NCBI GenBank assembly: GCA_002375695.1
Contig: DFMO01000006.1
Location: forward strand, 372,001 to 436,000
From: Flavobacteriaceae bacterium UBA3591
Lineage (GTDB): Bacteria; Bacteroidota; Bacteroidia; Flavobacteriales; Flavobacteriaceae
Reading direction: 5' to 3'
DNA: 64,000 bases
How positions within the stretch are numbered: the first letter of the stretch is position 1; every line of letters starts with the position of its first letter. Below are positions 8,525-18,672 of this stretch, piece by piece. Below the pieces are notes generated by a model. That model saw nothing but the letters and a program-made list of their open reading frames with translations, had not been told where the DNA came from and did no database searches. The position numbers and the translations under genes are program-made.

Positions 8525-8821
8525 TTATTTTAATAAATCGGTTACGTATGGCATAAGTGCCAAGTGGCGCGCTCTTTTAACAGCAACGGCAACTTTACGT
8601 TGGTATTTTAATGAAGTACCTGTAAGTCTTCTTGGAAGAATTTTTCCTTGTTCGTTGACAAATCTCAATAAAAAATCTGGGTCTTTATAATCAACATACT
8701 TGATACCAGACCTTTTGAACATGCAATACTTCTTGGTCTTATTAGTCTCTATATTAAGCGGAGTTAAATATCTAATTTCTCCGTCTTTTTTCCCTTTTGC
8801 TTGTTGTTGTAATGTGGCCAT
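8525..8821 (-). CDS. rpsR: 30S ribosomal protein S18
   Basis: 98 residues with the S18 core [20 protein letters not shown] followed by [19 protein letters not shown], which with S6 binds the platform of the small subunit. The N-terminal extension ([21 protein letters not shown]) is longer than in E. coli but usual in this lineage. It sits between rpsF (3-base gap) and rplI, as in most bacteria. Confidence 0.98.
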   Translation of the reverse strand: MATLQQQAKGKKDGEIRYLTPLNIETNKTKKYCMFKRSGIKYVDYKDPDFLLRFVNEQGKILPRRLTGTSLKYQRKVAVAVKRARHLALMPYVTDLLK

Positions 8822-8824
8822 AAT

Positions 8825-9163
8825 TTAAGCTGATTTTTTATTGCGGTTTCTTCTTTTTTCTGCCCAAGCAATTGCGTGCTTGTCAAGGCTTACTGAAAGG
8901 TAACGCATAAAACGCTCATCCCTTTTAAATTCAGTTTCTAGTTCGTGTACAACGTTGCCATCAACAGTGTACTCAAAAAGGTGATAAAAACCACTTTTTT
9001 TGTTTTGTATTGGGTAAGCAAGTTTTTTCAAGCCCCAATTTTCTTTGGATATCATCTTAGCACCTTTAGAAACAAGAAAATCTTCGTATTTCTTTACTGT
9101 TTCCTTTATCTGATCTTCAGATAAAACGGGATTTAAGATGAAAACAGTTTCATAATGATTCAT
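8825..9163 (-). CDS. rpsF: 30S ribosomal protein S6
   Basis: 112 residues beginning MNHYETVFILNPVLSEDQIK, the normal S6 start. It has NWGLKKLAYPIQNKKSGFYHL in the middle and ends basic (AEKRRNRNKKSA). The longer in-frame reading from 9247 adds 28 unrelated residues and would begin inside the promoter at 9218-9247, so the ATG at 9163 is the start. It is the first gene of a three-gene ribosomal operon. Confidence 0.97.
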   Translation of the reverse strand: MNHYETVFILNPVLSEDQIKETVKKYEDFLVSKGAKMISKENWGLKKLAYPIQNKKSGFYHLFEYTVDGNVVHELETEFKRDERFMRYLSVSLDKHAIAWAEKRRNRNKKSA

Positions 9164-9217
9164 AAAAAATCTATTAAAATTAATAATTAAATCCTTGGCC
9201 TTCTGCCAACGAGGGTG

Positions 9218-9247
9218 CAAAAATAATACTTTATTTTTTATTACCAA
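9218..9247 (-). promoter_or_regulatory. Promoter of rpsF-rpsR-rplI
   Basis: Minus strand: TTG at 9247-9245, 19 bases, TATTTTTG at 9225-9218. It fits the Bacteroidota consensus and predicts transcription from about 9210, giving a leader near 47 bases before rpsF. Confidence 0.75.
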
Positions 9248-9390
9248 GGGTAATTTAAAAGAGAGTTAATGAAATTGTATTAATATACGTTTTTATCATA
9301 CATAAGATGCTAATTAAATTTTAGTTTTAAAGAAAAATGTTGCATTTCATCGATTATTTTCATACTATTGCTACTATAAAACCTACTCTA

Positions 9391-10104
9391 ATGGACAAGA
9401 CTATTTTAAAGTGTGCTATTGTGGACGATTCCACACTACAAAGGCTTTCCATAGTTAAGCTTATCCAAATGCATCCCTCTTTAGAACTCGTTGGCGAGTA
9501 CAAAAACGCCATCGAAGCCAAAACTGGCTTAGCTTCTACCGAAATCGATTTAGTTTTTCTCGATATTGAAATGCCTATTCTATCTGGTTTTGACCTATTA
9601 GACGACATTCAAAGAAAACCGCAAGTAATCTTTGTAACCGGTAAAACAAAATACGCCTTTAAAGCTTTTGATTATGATGCCGTAGACTATCTTCGAAAGC
9701 CTATTGCTAAAGACAGATTTTTAAACGCTGTTCACAAAGCCATTACAAACTACAAATTAAAGAATGACGATGGGTTTGACGACGAAGATTTTATTTTCGT
9801 TAAAAGTAATTTAAAAAAGCGAAAAGTTTTTTTAAACGAATTACGCTATATTGAAGCCTTAGGCGATTATGTTAAACTTGTTACCGAGCACGAATCTCTT
9901 GTTGTTTTATCTACAATGAAAGCTTTTCAAGCGCTTTTACCAAGCGATCGTTTTTTAAGAATTCATAAATCGTATATTGTAAACCTCGATAAAGTTGAGC
10001 GGTACAACAGTAAAACCATTGAATTAGACAACGATAAGCTGCCGTTAAGCCGAAACAGAAAAGCCGAATTGGTTGAAGCGCTTGCGGCAAGCCAGAACGA
10101 CTAA
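9391..10104 (+). CDS. LytTR-family response regulator
   Basis: A 237-residue two-domain regulator. The receiver domain (about 1-120) has the acidic pair in AIVDDS, the phosphoacceptor Asp in VFLDIEMPILSGFDLL, and the conserved Lys in YLRKPI. The LytTR DNA-binding domain (about 135-232) shows IRYIEALGDYVKL-type strands, FLRIHKSYIVNL and the final PLSRNRKAELVE. No histidine kinase lies next to it, so it is an orphan in this window. The ATG at 9391 is chosen over 9337 because the receiver domain starts seven residues later. It is convergent with priA, overlapping by 4 bases. Confidence 0.92.
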   Translation: MDKTILKCAIVDDSTLQRLSIVKLIQMHPSLELVGEYKNAIEAKTGLASTEIDLVFLDIEMPILSGFDLLDDIQRKPQVIFVTGKTKYAFKAFDYDAVDYLRKPIAKDRFLNAVHKAITNYKLKNDDGFDDEDFIFVKSNLKKRKVFLNELRYIEALGDYVKLVTEHESLVVLSTMKAFQALLPSDRFLRIHKSYIVNLDKVERYNSKTIELDNDKLPLSRNRKAELVEALAASQND

Positions 10105-12551
10105 TAATTGTCTACATCAATTGCTATCTGCACTCTAGCAAACTCCTTAATAGTAGCAAATTTACTACGCACTTTATTAATAAAACTCTTTGTTTTATCT
10201 AAAGATTGATTTTTTGGAATTTTCACCAACAGATTAAATATATACTTATTTTTAAGTCTCCCAATTGGCGGTTGCTCGGGTCCTAAAACATTTTCCTTAA
10301 GTTGAATTGCCAAAGCTTGACCAAACCACAATGAAGCTTTTTGTACCGTATTTAAATCACGGTCTTTAAAAGTAATTTTTATTATTCGGTAATAGGGTGG
10401 GTACTTAAATTGGTATCGCTCTTCCAACTGCTCTTTATACATCGATGCATAATCATTTACACTTACCTGTTTTAATATTTGGTGGTACGGATTATACGTT
10501 TGAATTAAAACTTTTCCGCGTTTTTTAGTACGCCCAGCTCGTCCGGCAACTTGCTGCAACAATTGAAAACTGCGTTCATGCGCTCTAAAATCTGGAAAGT
10601 TTAATAAATTGTCGGCATTCATAACGCCAACTAAACTCACATTCCGAAAGTCTAATCCTTTGGCTAACATTTGCGTCCCTATTAAAATATCAATTTCCTC
10701 ATTTTCTAAAGCTTCAATCAATTTTGCATAGGCGTGTTTTCCCTTAGTAGTGTCTTGGTCCATCCTTGCAATGGCATGATTTGGAAAAAGCGACTTTAAT
10801 TCGGTTTCAATTTGTTCGGTTCCAAAACCCTTAGTATCCAATGTTTCACTACCGCAAGCAATACAACTGTGCATCATTGCCATATGATACCCACAATAAT
10901 GACAACGCAATTGGTTTTTATATTTGTGAAATGTTAAACTTACATCGCAATTAGGACATTGCGGTGCTACCCCACAAGTTGTACATTCTACAATAGGCGA
11001 AAACCCTCTTCGGTTTTGAAATAGAATAATTTGTTCTCCATTTTCCAAAGCCTCGTTCATTTCTTCTAACAACCGTTCGCTAAAATGACCCGTCATACGT
11101 TTTTTTCGCGTGGCTTCTTTTATATCAACCAATTCAACTTCTGGCATTAAAACATTTCCAAATCGTTTTTTTAGTGTAACCAACCCAAATTTGTTGGTGG
11201 TTGCATTGTAATAACTTTCTAAAGCGGGTGTTGCCGACCCCAATAAAACTTTGGCCTCGTGTAATTGTGCCAGCACGATAGCTCCATCGCGCCCATTATA
11301 ACGTGGTGCAGGATTGTATTGTTTAAAACTTGGTTCGTGCTCCTCATCGACAATAATGAGTCCCAAATTTTTAAAAGGAAGAAACAGTGAAGAACGCGCG
11401 CCAATTACAATTTGAGCTTTCGGTTTTTCTTGGAGTACATTTTGCCACACCTCTACCCTTTCGTTTACCGAAAATTTAGAGTGATAAACAGCAATTTTTT
11501 CACCAAAATACTTTTGAAGACGCGTAATTAGCTGTGTTGTAAGGGCAATTTCGGGTAACATGTAAAGCACTTGTTTGCCTGATTCAATAACCCTTTCTAT
11601 TAGTTTTACATAAATTTCAGTCTTTCCGCTGGAAGTTACTCCGTGTAATAACACAACAGCGTGTTCTTTAAACGAAGTGTTTATCTCATTTAATGCAATG
11701 GTCTGTGCTTCATTTAAAGTTTTTAAATCTTTAGTTTCTTCACCTTTATAAACAACCCTATCCTGCTGAATAAAATAAGAATCCAAAATACCTTTATCTA
11801 TTAGCGCCTTTAACGAAGCAGCCGAAGCACCACTCTTTTTTTGAAGTACTGTTGCACTAATAGGTTTATTAGTTTGACTTTTCAGCATAAAGAGGTGCAT
11901 AAGAATTTCGCGTTGTTTTGGCGCCCTGCTTAAAGTATCTAATAAGGTTTGTAATTCACCTTCTGAAGTGTATTGCGATGCAAGTTTTATATAGCGTTTT
12001 AACTTTGGTGTATATTGTTCGTAGACTGTTTCTTCTACTTCAATAATGTTTTTCTTCAGTAATTTCTGAATGGTTAAAACAATATTTTTTTTATCCAGAA
12101 TTGACCGCGCATCGTTAATATGCAAGGACGATTGGTGCTGTAAGGCTTCAAATAACAGAAACTCATCGTTACTTAACTGCGTTTTATCCACAGCAGTTTC
12201 GGGCCTTAGCTTTATTATTGTTTCACTTTCAAGTAAAAAAGCCGAAGGAAGTGCCGCTTTTACAACTTCACCTAAAGCGCACATATAGTAGCCTGCAAGC
12301 CACCTCCAGTGCTTTAATTGCGTTGTTGTAACTATAGGAGTTTCATCGAGTATATGATCGATTGATTTTGTTTTGTACCCTTGCGGAGCATTTTTGTGAA
12401 CACCGTAAACAATACCCGTATAAACTTTAGATTTCCCAAAGGGAATAGCTACCCGCATCCCGGGCTTTAAAAAAGCTGCCTCGTCTTTATTTACACTGTA
12501 GGTAAAGGTTTGTTTTAAGGGCAATGGAAGGATAACATCTATAAAATACAA
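10101..12551 (-). CDS. priA: Primosomal protein N', replication restart helicase
   Basis: A 3'-5' helicase that reloads the replisome at stalled forks, 816 residues. The N-terminal DNA-binding domain starts YFIDVILPLPLKQTFTY. Walker A GVTSSGKTE is near residue 305 and the DEEH box with the PriA-specific RYNGRDGAIV near 400. Eight zinc cysteines fall between about 520 and 565 (CTTCG...CPNC...CHYCG...CIACG). Then come helicase motifs with MLAKGLDFRNVSLVGV and QVAGRAGR. Length and motif set are complete, so it should be functional. Confidence 0.97.
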   Translation of the reverse strand: MYFIDVILPLPLKQTFTYSVNKDEAAFLKPGMRVAIPFGKSKVYTGIVYGVHKNAPQGYKTKSIDHILDETPIVTTTQLKHWRWLAGYYMCALGEVVKAALPSAFLLESETIIKLRPETAVDKTQLSNDEFLLFEALQHQSSLHINDARSILDKKNIVLTIQKLLKKNIIEVEETVYEQYTPKLKRYIKLASQYTSEGELQTLLDTLSRAPKQREILMHLFMLKSQTNKPISATVLQKKSGASAASLKALIDKGILDSYFIQQDRVVYKGEETKDLKTLNEAQTIALNEINTSFKEHAVVLLHGVTSSGKTEIYVKLIERVIESGKQVLYMLPEIALTTQLITRLQKYFGEKIAVYHSKFSVNERVEVWQNVLQEKPKAQIVIGARSSLFLPFKNLGLIIVDEEHEPSFKQYNPAPRYNGRDGAIVLAQLHEAKVLLGSATPALESYYNATTNKFGLVTLKKRFGNVLMPEVELVDIKEATRKKRMTGHFSERLLEEMNEALENGEQIILFQNRRGFSPIVECTTCGVAPQCPNCDVSLTFHKYKNQLRCHYCGYHMAMMHSCIACGSETLDTKGFGTEQIETELKSLFPNHAIARMDQDTTKGKHAYAKLIEALENEEIDILIGTQMLAKGLDFRNVSLVGVMNADNLLNFPDFRAHERSFQLLQQVAGRAGRTKKRGKVLIQTYNPYHQILKQVSVNDYASMYKEQLEERYQFKYPPYYRIIKITFKDRDLNTVQKASLWFGQALAIQLKENVLGPEQPPIGRLKNKYIFNLLVKIPKNQSLDKTKSFINKVRSKFATIKEFARVQIAIDVDNY

Positions 12552-12596
12552 CTGAAAACTGGCGATTTATGGTTAATAAAGATATTTATACATTAT

Positions 12597-12623
12597 AAAA
12601 AAAGCCACCAAAAAAGGTGGCTT
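12597..12623 (-). terminator. Terminator of the DUF2147 gene
   Basis: Minus strand AAGCCACC, 6-base loop, GGTGGCTT, then a T run. It lies 21 bases after the stop codon. Confidence 0.85.
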
Positions 12624-12644
12624 AAAGATACTATTTTATAAATT

Positions 12645-13073
12645 TTAATTTACACGTGTCCACGTTTGAGTTCTTCCTAAAAGTGAAAACCCAATGTAGC
12701 CACGTACGTCCAGTTTATTGGCGCCATCTAACTCGATAAAACACTTATAAATTTTACCGTTATTGGGGTCCATAATGGTACCATCGTTATATTCATCGCC
12801 ATCTTTTTCGAGGTCTTTAATTATAACCAAACCTAAAATTGGCTCCCCTTTGTCTTTTCCGGGACATTTGGTGCAAATTGCATCTTTTTTTGCAGGGTTT
12901 AAAATTTCAACCACCTTTCCGAAAACTTTTCCGTTTTCTTCATAGATTTCTACTATAGATTTTGCTTCGCCTGTTTCATCATCAAAGGTTTTCCATTTTC
13001 CGAAGACATCTTGAGCCGAGCTAGTAAATACAGTAAGTACAACAAGTGAGAAAGTTAAAAGTATTTTTTTCAT
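12645..13073 (-). CDS. DUF2147 domain secreted protein
   Basis: A 142-residue exported protein. A Sec signal peptide of about 20 residues (MKKILLTFSLVVLTVFTSSAQ) is followed by a DUF2147 domain: VFGKWKTFDDETGEAKSIVEI, GKVVEILNP, two cysteines in ICTKCPG and the closing RGYIGFSLLGRTQTWTRV. The family is periplasmic or outer-membrane-facing and its function is unknown. It lies 21 bases downstream of the YihY-type gene on the same strand and may share its transcript. Confidence 0.88.
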   Translation of the reverse strand: MKKILLTFSLVVLTVFTSSAQDVFGKWKTFDDETGEAKSIVEIYEENGKVFGKVVEILNPAKKDAICTKCPGKDKGEPILGLVIIKDLEKDGDEYNDGTIMDPNNGKIYKCFIELDGANKLDVRGYIGFSLLGRTQTWTRVN

Positions 13074-13094
13074 AATTGATAAGTTAAATTAAAG

Positions 13095-14009
13095 TTATCT
13101 TTTTTCTTTTAGTCGCTTAATAGATACATTTAACTCAAAGCCAAGCAACAATAAATTTGAGTTAATCCAAATATATAACATCAAAATTAATAAGGCACCA
13201 ATAGAGCCGTATAACTCGTTGTAATTTGAAAAGTTATTAATATATACTCCAAATAAATAAGTAGTTATAATAAATAATAGTGTTGTTGTTACCGCACCAA
13301 CAGAGAAAAATCGCGACTTCTTTCCTTCCTTGGTTCCAAAGTAATACAAGGTTGCAATTATTACATATATCATTATTGCAAACACTATAAATTGAAAATA
13401 AGTAATCCAAACTAAATCGTCATCTATATAGGCGCGCGATTTTAAATTGTGAATTATAAATTCGCCATAAAGAATAACCCCAACCGAAGTTAACAACAAC
13501 AATGCCAAGAAGATAGAAACTACCAGCGCAACAAAATACTGCCTAAAAAAACCTCTATTAATGGTTACATAAAAAGAATACTCAAAGGCGCTAAAAATTG
13601 CATTTACACCGTTGGTCGATAAAAAAATAGATAGAAAAAAAACAATTGATAGCAGGCCAGCACGCGGATTAACCGCAATATCGGCAATAATGGGATAAAA
13701 AAACTGGGTAGTTTGTGCGGGTAAAAGCGCTTCAATAAAAATTAAAAATCGCGTTTGAAACCCATCTATCGGGATGTATGGAATTAAGTTTAACAGAAAT
13801 AACAAGAAAGGAAACAATGCTAAAAAAAAACTATACGCAATAGAACTAGCTCGTAGTGAAAATGTTCCTTTAAAAATACCCGTTATATATATATCTAATA
13901 AGTGGTATAGCGAAAACTCACCCAGTGCTGGGAGTTTTACTTTTTTGCTAATTCGAACTAAATCTCGAATTACAGGTATGTTTATTTCCTTTTCAGACTC
14001 TTGATTCAT
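13095..14009 (-). CDS. YihY/virulence factor BrkB family membrane protein
   Basis: A 304-residue integral membrane protein with about six TM segments after a ~55-residue cytoplasmic N terminus. Family features are the segment FSLRASSIAYSFFLALFPFLLFLL and the SIGALLILMLYIWINSNLLLLGFELN C-terminal helix. Older databases call this family RNase BN, which is an error; its role is not settled. Its ATG shares one base with the stop of nadC, so the two genes are translationally coupled. Confidence 0.9.
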   Translation of the reverse strand: MNQESEKEINIPVIRDLVRISKKVKLPALGEFSLYHLLDIYITGIFKGTFSLRASSIAYSFFLALFPFLLFLLNLIPYIPIDGFQTRFLIFIEALLPAQTTQFFYPIIADIAVNPRAGLLSIVFFLSIFLSTNGVNAIFSAFEYSFYVTINRGFFRQYFVALVVSIFLALLLLTSVGVILYGEFIIHNLKSRAYIDDDLVWITYFQFIVFAIMIYVIIATLYYFGTKEGKKSRFFSVGAVTTTLLFIITTYLFGVYINNFSNYNELYGSIGALLILMLYIWINSNLLLLGFELNVSIKRLKEKR

Positions 14010-14866
14010 TAAATAGCTTTTAGGCTAAGATCCATATTGTAAACCGAATGTGTTAAAGCACCGCTAGAAATATAGTCTACCCCGCATTCGGCATATTTAC
14101 GAACTGTTTCTAAAGTTATTCCGCCACTACTTTCGGTTAAACATTTGCCATCAATAAGTTTTACCGCCTTGCGCGTATCTTCGTAATTAAAATTATCTAT
14201 TAAAATTCTATAAACCCCATCACTTTCAAGAATCTCTTCAATTTCTTTTAAATTTCGGGCTTCAACAATTATTTTTAAATCTAACAGATGGCTTTCTAAA
14301 TACGCTTTTGTCGTATTGATAGCCTTGGTTATTCCACCACAAAAATCTATGTGGTTATCTTTTAACATAACCATATCATACAACGCAAATCGGTGGTTTT
14401 CGCCACCTCCTATTTTTACGGCCCATTTTTCTAAAGCGCGTATGCCGGGGGTTGTTTTACGGGTATCTAAAATTTTGGTGTTTGTACCTTCAAGTTTTTC
14501 TACGTATTTATTCGTTTTTGTTGCAATCGCACTCATACGCTGCATGGCGTTTAAAACAAGTCGTTCAGATTTTAAAATAGATTGCGACAACCCTGAAACG
14601 TGAAAAGCTACATCGCCATGTTTTACCTGCGCTCCGTCTGCTATTTTTACATCAACCTTTAAGCCTGGATCAACATACTCAAAAACTTGACGGGCAAACT
14701 CAACTCCGGCAATTATTCCATTGTCTTTAACCAAAAGTCTTGCCGCCCCTTGCGCATCTTCGGGAATACAAGCTAAAGAGCTATAATCTCCATCGCCAAC
14801 ATCCTCTCTTATGGCATTCGCAATTATTATATCTATTTCTTTATTAAATTGTTTTTCTGAAATCAT
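14009..14866 (-). CDS. nadC: Nicotinate-nucleotide pyrophosphorylase (carboxylating)
   Basis: Quinolinate phosphoribosyltransferase of NAD biosynthesis, 285 residues. Conserved pieces are EDVGDGDYSS near the N terminus, DTRKTTPGIRALEKWAVKIGGGENHRF (quinolinate and PRPP binding), MLKDNHI, the EARNLKE strand, LIDNF and the closing SSGALTHSV. NadA and NadB are not in this window. First gene of the nadC - YihY-type run. Confidence 0.96.
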   Translation of the reverse strand: MISEKQFNKEIDIIIANAIREDVGDGDYSSLACIPEDAQGAARLLVKDNGIIAGVEFARQVFEYVDPGLKVDVKIADGAQVKHGDVAFHVSGLSQSILKSERLVLNAMQRMSAIATKTNKYVEKLEGTNTKILDTRKTTPGIRALEKWAVKIGGGENHRFALYDMVMLKDNHIDFCGGITKAINTTKAYLESHLLDLKIIVEARNLKEIEEILESDGVYRILIDNFNYEDTRKAVKLIDGKCLTESSGGITLETVRKYAECGVDYISSGALTHSVYNMDLSLKAI

Positions 14867-15043
14867 TAGAACGAAATTTCAGCTAAAATAACAAAAAGAG
14901 TTGTCAGTTTAGAGTTTCAGTGGGTAGTTATATAAAAAGCTTTAAAAACTAATTGCAAACTGGAGGTATTATTTACTTGTGCATAAATTTTTTAAACCCG
15001 AAAATAAACAATCTTTGTACTTTTGAAATCTGAAATATTTGCC

Positions 15044-15517
15044 ATGAAAATTACACTCTTCGCAATTGGAAAAACCGATGACACGCAATTACAGCAGCTA
15101 ATTGAAAATTATACAAAACGTTTAGGTTTTTATGTGCCTTTTGAAATGGTGATAATCCCCGATATTAAAAACGCAAAAAATATTTCGGAAGCACAGCAAA
15201 AAGATGCCGAAGGCAAAGAAATATTAAAACGTACTGCAAATAGCGATGTGCTTATTTTATTGGATGAAAAAGGAAAAAGTTATACCTCTGAAGGGTTTTC
15301 AAGTTTTCTTCAAAAAAAGATGAATAGCGGAATTAAAAACCTCATCTTCGTAATTGGTGGCCCCTACGGGTTTAGCAATTCTGTTTATGACCGGGCAAAC
15401 GGAAAAGTTGCCCTCTCGTCCATGACATTTTCACACCAAATGGTTAGATTGTTTTTTATTGAACAATTATATCGCGGGTTTACTATTTTACGAAATGAAC
15501 CTTATCACCATAGATAG
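15044..15517 (+). CDS. rlmH: 23S rRNA pseudouridine-1915 N3-methyltransferase
   Basis: SPOUT-fold methyltransferase acting on helix 69 of 23S rRNA, 157 residues, the exact family length. It starts MKITLFAIGKTD and has the SAM-binding knot FVIGGPYGFSNSVYDRA followed by LSSMTFSHQMVRLFFIEQLYRGF and the invariant end NEPYHHR. The upstream ATG at 15023 falls inside a -7-like box (TACTTTTG, 15018-15025), so 15044 is the start. Confidence 0.97.
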   Translation: MKITLFAIGKTDDTQLQQLIENYTKRLGFYVPFEMVIIPDIKNAKNISEAQQKDAEGKEILKRTANSDVLILLDEKGKSYTSEGFSSFLQKKMNSGIKNLIFVIGGPYGFSNSVYDRANGKVALSSMTFSHQMVRLFFIEQLYRGFTILRNEPYHHR

Positions 15518-15571
15518 TAAGATTTGAGCTTGGAGACTTAAGTTGTGAGAAATATATTAAGAATTAAAGTT

Positions 15572-15880
15572 TCAATTCCAATGGCAATCTATGAAATCTG
15601 TTAGCATATGGAATAAAAGTCCTACGGCGACAATTCGGGTTTTTTTAAAAAATAGCAATACAACATACACTGCCACTGCCCAATAGGTGTGTAACGGATG
15701 GAAATTAATACTGCATCGGCCGGGGTCAAAGATTGGAGTTGCTACAAGGTGGTCCAAATCTACAAGCATCGTAGCCAATAATATTAACCAAGCCCGTTTC
15801 CATTGAGCTCTAAAAAAAATAAAAGCTATTAACCCAGGAACTAAAAGATGTAACGTGTAGTGAACTATTGTTTGAAGCAT
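15572..15880 (-). CDS. DUF6122-like membrane protein
   Basis: A 102-residue protein with about three TM segments (near 10-23, 30-45 and 66-95). The conserved-looking polar pieces are MLVDLDHLVATPIFDPGRCSINFHPLHTYW and LLFHMLTDFIDCHWN, with several His and Asp residues in or near the membrane, as in the YdjM/metal-dependent hydrolase-like membrane families. I place it with DUF6122 from memory. No function is known. It sits 8 bases after the DinB-type gene. Confidence 0.7.
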   Translation of the reverse strand: MLQTIVHYTLHLLVPGLIAFIFFRAQWKRAWLILLATMLVDLDHLVATPIFDPGRCSINFHPLHTYWAVAVYVVLLFFKKTRIVAVGLLFHMLTDFIDCHWN

Positions 15881-15888
15881 TGAAAAGC

Positions 15889-16353
15889 CTAAGGGTTGGT
15901 AATTTTACACAAAAGAACAATTTGCCCTAAATGGTATGCATCGTGCTGAATTATACCGTGAATATGTTGATAGTAAGTAAGATTATTTAAAGGGTATTTG
16001 TTTATAAAATTAGTCTCTTTAAAAGTGCTTAAAAAATACAACCATTCTTTTTGCGTTCGCTCTAAATTATTAAGCGTTTCGTGCCACGCCTCATCATTAG
16101 TATCTTCAACTTTTTCAATATAATTATTTTCAGGAATTTCAAGTACTTCGCCTTTTACTCGTTTCAGCACATTTTGGCGCCAAGCTATCATATGGTTTAC
16201 AATTTCCCAAATAGTATTTCCATCTTCAATGGGTCGTTGTGAAGCCTGCTTGACGGTAACTCTACTAAGGGTATCTTGAATGGTTACATCTAACCAAGGG
16301 TGACCGTGATAAAGATCTGTAAAAAGATTTTGAATACGTCGCGATTCATTCAT
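15889..16353 (-). CDS. DinB family protein
   Basis: A 154-residue four-helix-bundle protein of the DinB/YfiT superfamily. The metal-binding histidine pattern is present: one His in EIVNHMIAWRQNVL (about residue 49) and two in IIQHDAYHLGQIVLL near the C terminus. Members include thiol transferases such as bacillithiol S-transferase. A bacillithiol-associated protein (YtxJ) is present elsewhere in this window, but the substrate here cannot be set. Confidence 0.85.
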   Translation of the reverse strand: MNESRRIQNLFTDLYHGHPWLDVTIQDTLSRVTVKQASQRPIEDGNTIWEIVNHMIAWRQNVLKRVKGEVLEIPENNYIEKVEDTNDEAWHETLNNLERTQKEWLYFLSTFKETNFINKYPLNNLTYYQHIHGIIQHDAYHLGQIVLLCKITNP

Positions 16354-16521
16354 AGTTTAAATCGAAAATATGTTCTTATCAAAGATAACGAAATATTTTA
16401 GGAGAAATTAAACCGACAACAGGGCTATTGTAAACGCTATTTTTTTTCAGAAAAAAGAAAGCTTAACTCTTATACAATTTGCCTATAAAAATGAACGAAT
16501 TATTTAAGCGAAGTGCAAAAT

Positions 16522-18672
16522 TTACTCCACTCCACCAATTAAAACCCCCAACATTTCAATTGCCGCATCGCTTATACGTGTTCCTGGACCGTAAACAGCA
16601 ATGGCTCCAGCATCAAAAAGATACTGGTAATCTTGAGCGGGAATTACACCGCCTACGATAACCATAATATCTTCGCGACCGTATTGTTTAAGCGCCTCTA
16701 TTACTTGTGGCACCAACGTTTTATGGCCTGCAGCTAATGAAGAAACCCCTAGAATGTGAACATCGTTTTCAACAGCTTGTTTTGCCGCTTCGGCGGGTGT
16801 TTGAAACAACGGACCAATATCTACGTCAAATCCTACATCGGCATAACCTGTGGCTACAACTTTGGCACCGCGATCGTGACCGTCTTGTCCCATTTTGGCA
16901 ATCATAATACGTGGACGACGTCCTTCCAATTCGGCAAACTGATCTGCCAGTTGTCGTGCTTTTTCAAAGCTTTCGTCTTTATTTATTTCTTTACTATACA
17001 CGCCGCTAAATGATCTAATTTGTGCTTTATACCTACCAAATTCCTTTTCCATTGCTGAAGAAATTTCGCCCAAAGTTGCTCTGTGGCGAGCTGCTTCAAC
17101 AGCTAAAGCTAATAAATTTCCTTCACCCGTTTGAGCGCATTGGGTAATTTCTGCCAATGCTTTTTCAACTTTTTTACTATCGCGAGTAGCTTTAATTTTA
17201 TTTAGCCTCTCAATTTGTGAGGTACGTACTTTTTTATTGTCTACATCCAAAATTTGCAACGGATCTTCCTTATCGAGACGATATTTGTTTACGCCTACAA
17301 TTACATCTTGCCCGCTGTCAATTCGTGCCTGTTTTCTTGCCGAAGCTTCTTCTATACGAAGTTTTGGAATACCGGCTTCAATAGCCTTGGTCATTCCGCC
17401 TAATTCTTCAACTTCTTCAATTAATGCCCATGCTTTTTTAGCTATTTCGTCGGTAAGATTTTCAACGTAATAACTACCTGCCCACGGGTCTACAGTTCTA
17501 GTAATTTGCGTTTCAGTTTGAAGGAAAATTTGAGTATTACGTGCAATACGTGCCGAAAAATCTGTTGGGAGTGCAATAGCTTCATCCAAGGCATTGGTAT
17601 GCAATGACTGGGTTCCGCCAAATGCCGCTGCCGCTGCTTCAATAGCCGTACGGGCAACGTTGTTAAACGGATCCTGCTCGGTTAAACTCCAACCGCTGGT
17701 TTGGCAATGCGTACGTAACGAAAGTGATTTTTCATTTTTTGGTTTAAACTGTTTTACAATCTTTGCCCAAAGCATACGCGCTGCACGCAGCTTGGCAATT
17801 TCCATAAAATGGTTCATCCCAATGGCCCAGAAAAATGATAAGCGAGGCGCAAAAGTGTCTATATCCATGCCTGCTTTTAAGCCTGTGCGTATATATTCTA
17901 ACCCATCTGCTAAGGTGTAGGCTAGTTCAATATCGGCGGTGGCACCCGCCTCCTGCATATGATATCCCGAAATAGAAATACTATTAAATTTCGGCATATT
18001 TTTAGAAGTGAATTCAAAAATATCACTTATAATTTTCATCGATGGTGTAGGCGGATAGATATAGGTATTCCGCACCATAAATTCTTTAAGTATATCATTT
18101 TGAATAGTTCCTGCCAGCGCTTTTGGCGCAACCCCTTGTTCTTCGGCAGCAACAATATAAAATGCCATGATAGGAAGCACAGCCCCATTCATAGTCATAG
18201 AAACACTCATCTTGTCGAGCGGAATTTGATCGAATAGAATTTTCATATCCTCTACACTGTCAATCGCCACTCCCGCTTTCCCCACATCACCTTCAACTCG
18301 TGGGTGGTCACTATCGTACCCGCGGTGCGTAGCCAAATCGAACGCCACAGAGAGACCTTTTTGCCCAGCTGCTAAATTTCGTCTGTAAAAAGCATTGCTG
18401 TCTTCGGCGGTAGAAAACCCGGCATATTGCCTAATTGTCCACGGTCTACGGACGTACATGGTTGAATACGGCCCGCGTAAATTGGGTGCAATTCCGGCAA
18501 CAAAATTTAAATGTTTTAAATTTTTAATATCTTCTTTGCTGTACTGCTTTTTTATTTCAATTTCTTCGGCAGTAGCCAGTGTACTGCTATCGGCGCGGTT
18601 TTTAGCAAGATTATTTTTTTTATCCAGCGTGTCACTCTTTAACGAAATATGTTGTAAATTTTTTCTACTCAT
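16522..18672 (-). CDS. mutB: Methylmalonyl-CoA mutase large subunit
   Basis: Catalytic, cobalamin-binding subunit that interconverts methylmalonyl-CoA and succinyl-CoA, 716 residues. The N-terminal substrate TIM barrel contains [21 protein letters not shown] and [19 protein letters not shown], with [18 protein letters not shown]. The C-terminal B12 domain (about 580-716) has [11 protein letters not shown], supplying the His that ligates cobalt, and GGVIPAQDY. Its start overlaps the end of mutA by 8 bases, so both subunits are made together. It lets the cell use propionate and odd-chain or branched substrates via succinyl-CoA. Confidence 0.97.
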   Translation of the reverse strand: MSRKNLQHISLKSDTLDKKNNLAKNRADSSTLATAEEIEIKKQYSKEDIKNLKHLNFVAGIAPNLRGPYSTMYVRRPWTIRQYAGFSTAEDSNAFYRRNLAAGQKGLSVAFDLATHRGYDSDHPRVEGDVGKAGVAIDSVEDMKILFDQIPLDKMSVSMTMNGAVLPIMAFYIVAAEEQGVAPKALAGTIQNDILKEFMVRNTYIYPPTPSMKIISDIFEFTSKNMPKFNSISISGYHMQEAGATADIELAYTLADGLEYIRTGLKAGMDIDTFAPRLSFFWAIGMNHFMEIAKLRAARMLWAKIVKQFKPKNEKSLSLRTHCQTSGWSLTEQDPFNNVARTAIEAAAAAFGGTQSLHTNALDEAIALPTDFSARIARNTQIFLQTETQITRTVDPWAGSYYVENLTDEIAKKAWALIEEVEELGGMTKAIEAGIPKLRIEEASARKQARIDSGQDVIVGVNKYRLDKEDPLQILDVDNKKVRTSQIERLNKIKATRDSKKVEKALAEITQCAQTGEGNLLALAVEAARHRATLGEISSAMEKEFGRYKAQIRSFSGVYSKEINKDESFEKARQLADQFAELEGRRPRIMIAKMGQDGHDRGAKVVATGYADVGFDVDIGPLFQTPAEAAKQAVENDVHILGVSSLAAGHKTLVPQVIEALKQYGREDIMVIVGGVIPAQDYQYLFDAGAIAVYGPGTRISDAAIEMLGVLIGGVE

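Noticed and set aside
9164..9247. N-terminal extension of ribosomal protein S6
   Set aside because: The extension is unlike S6 and begins inside the -33 box of the operon promoter.
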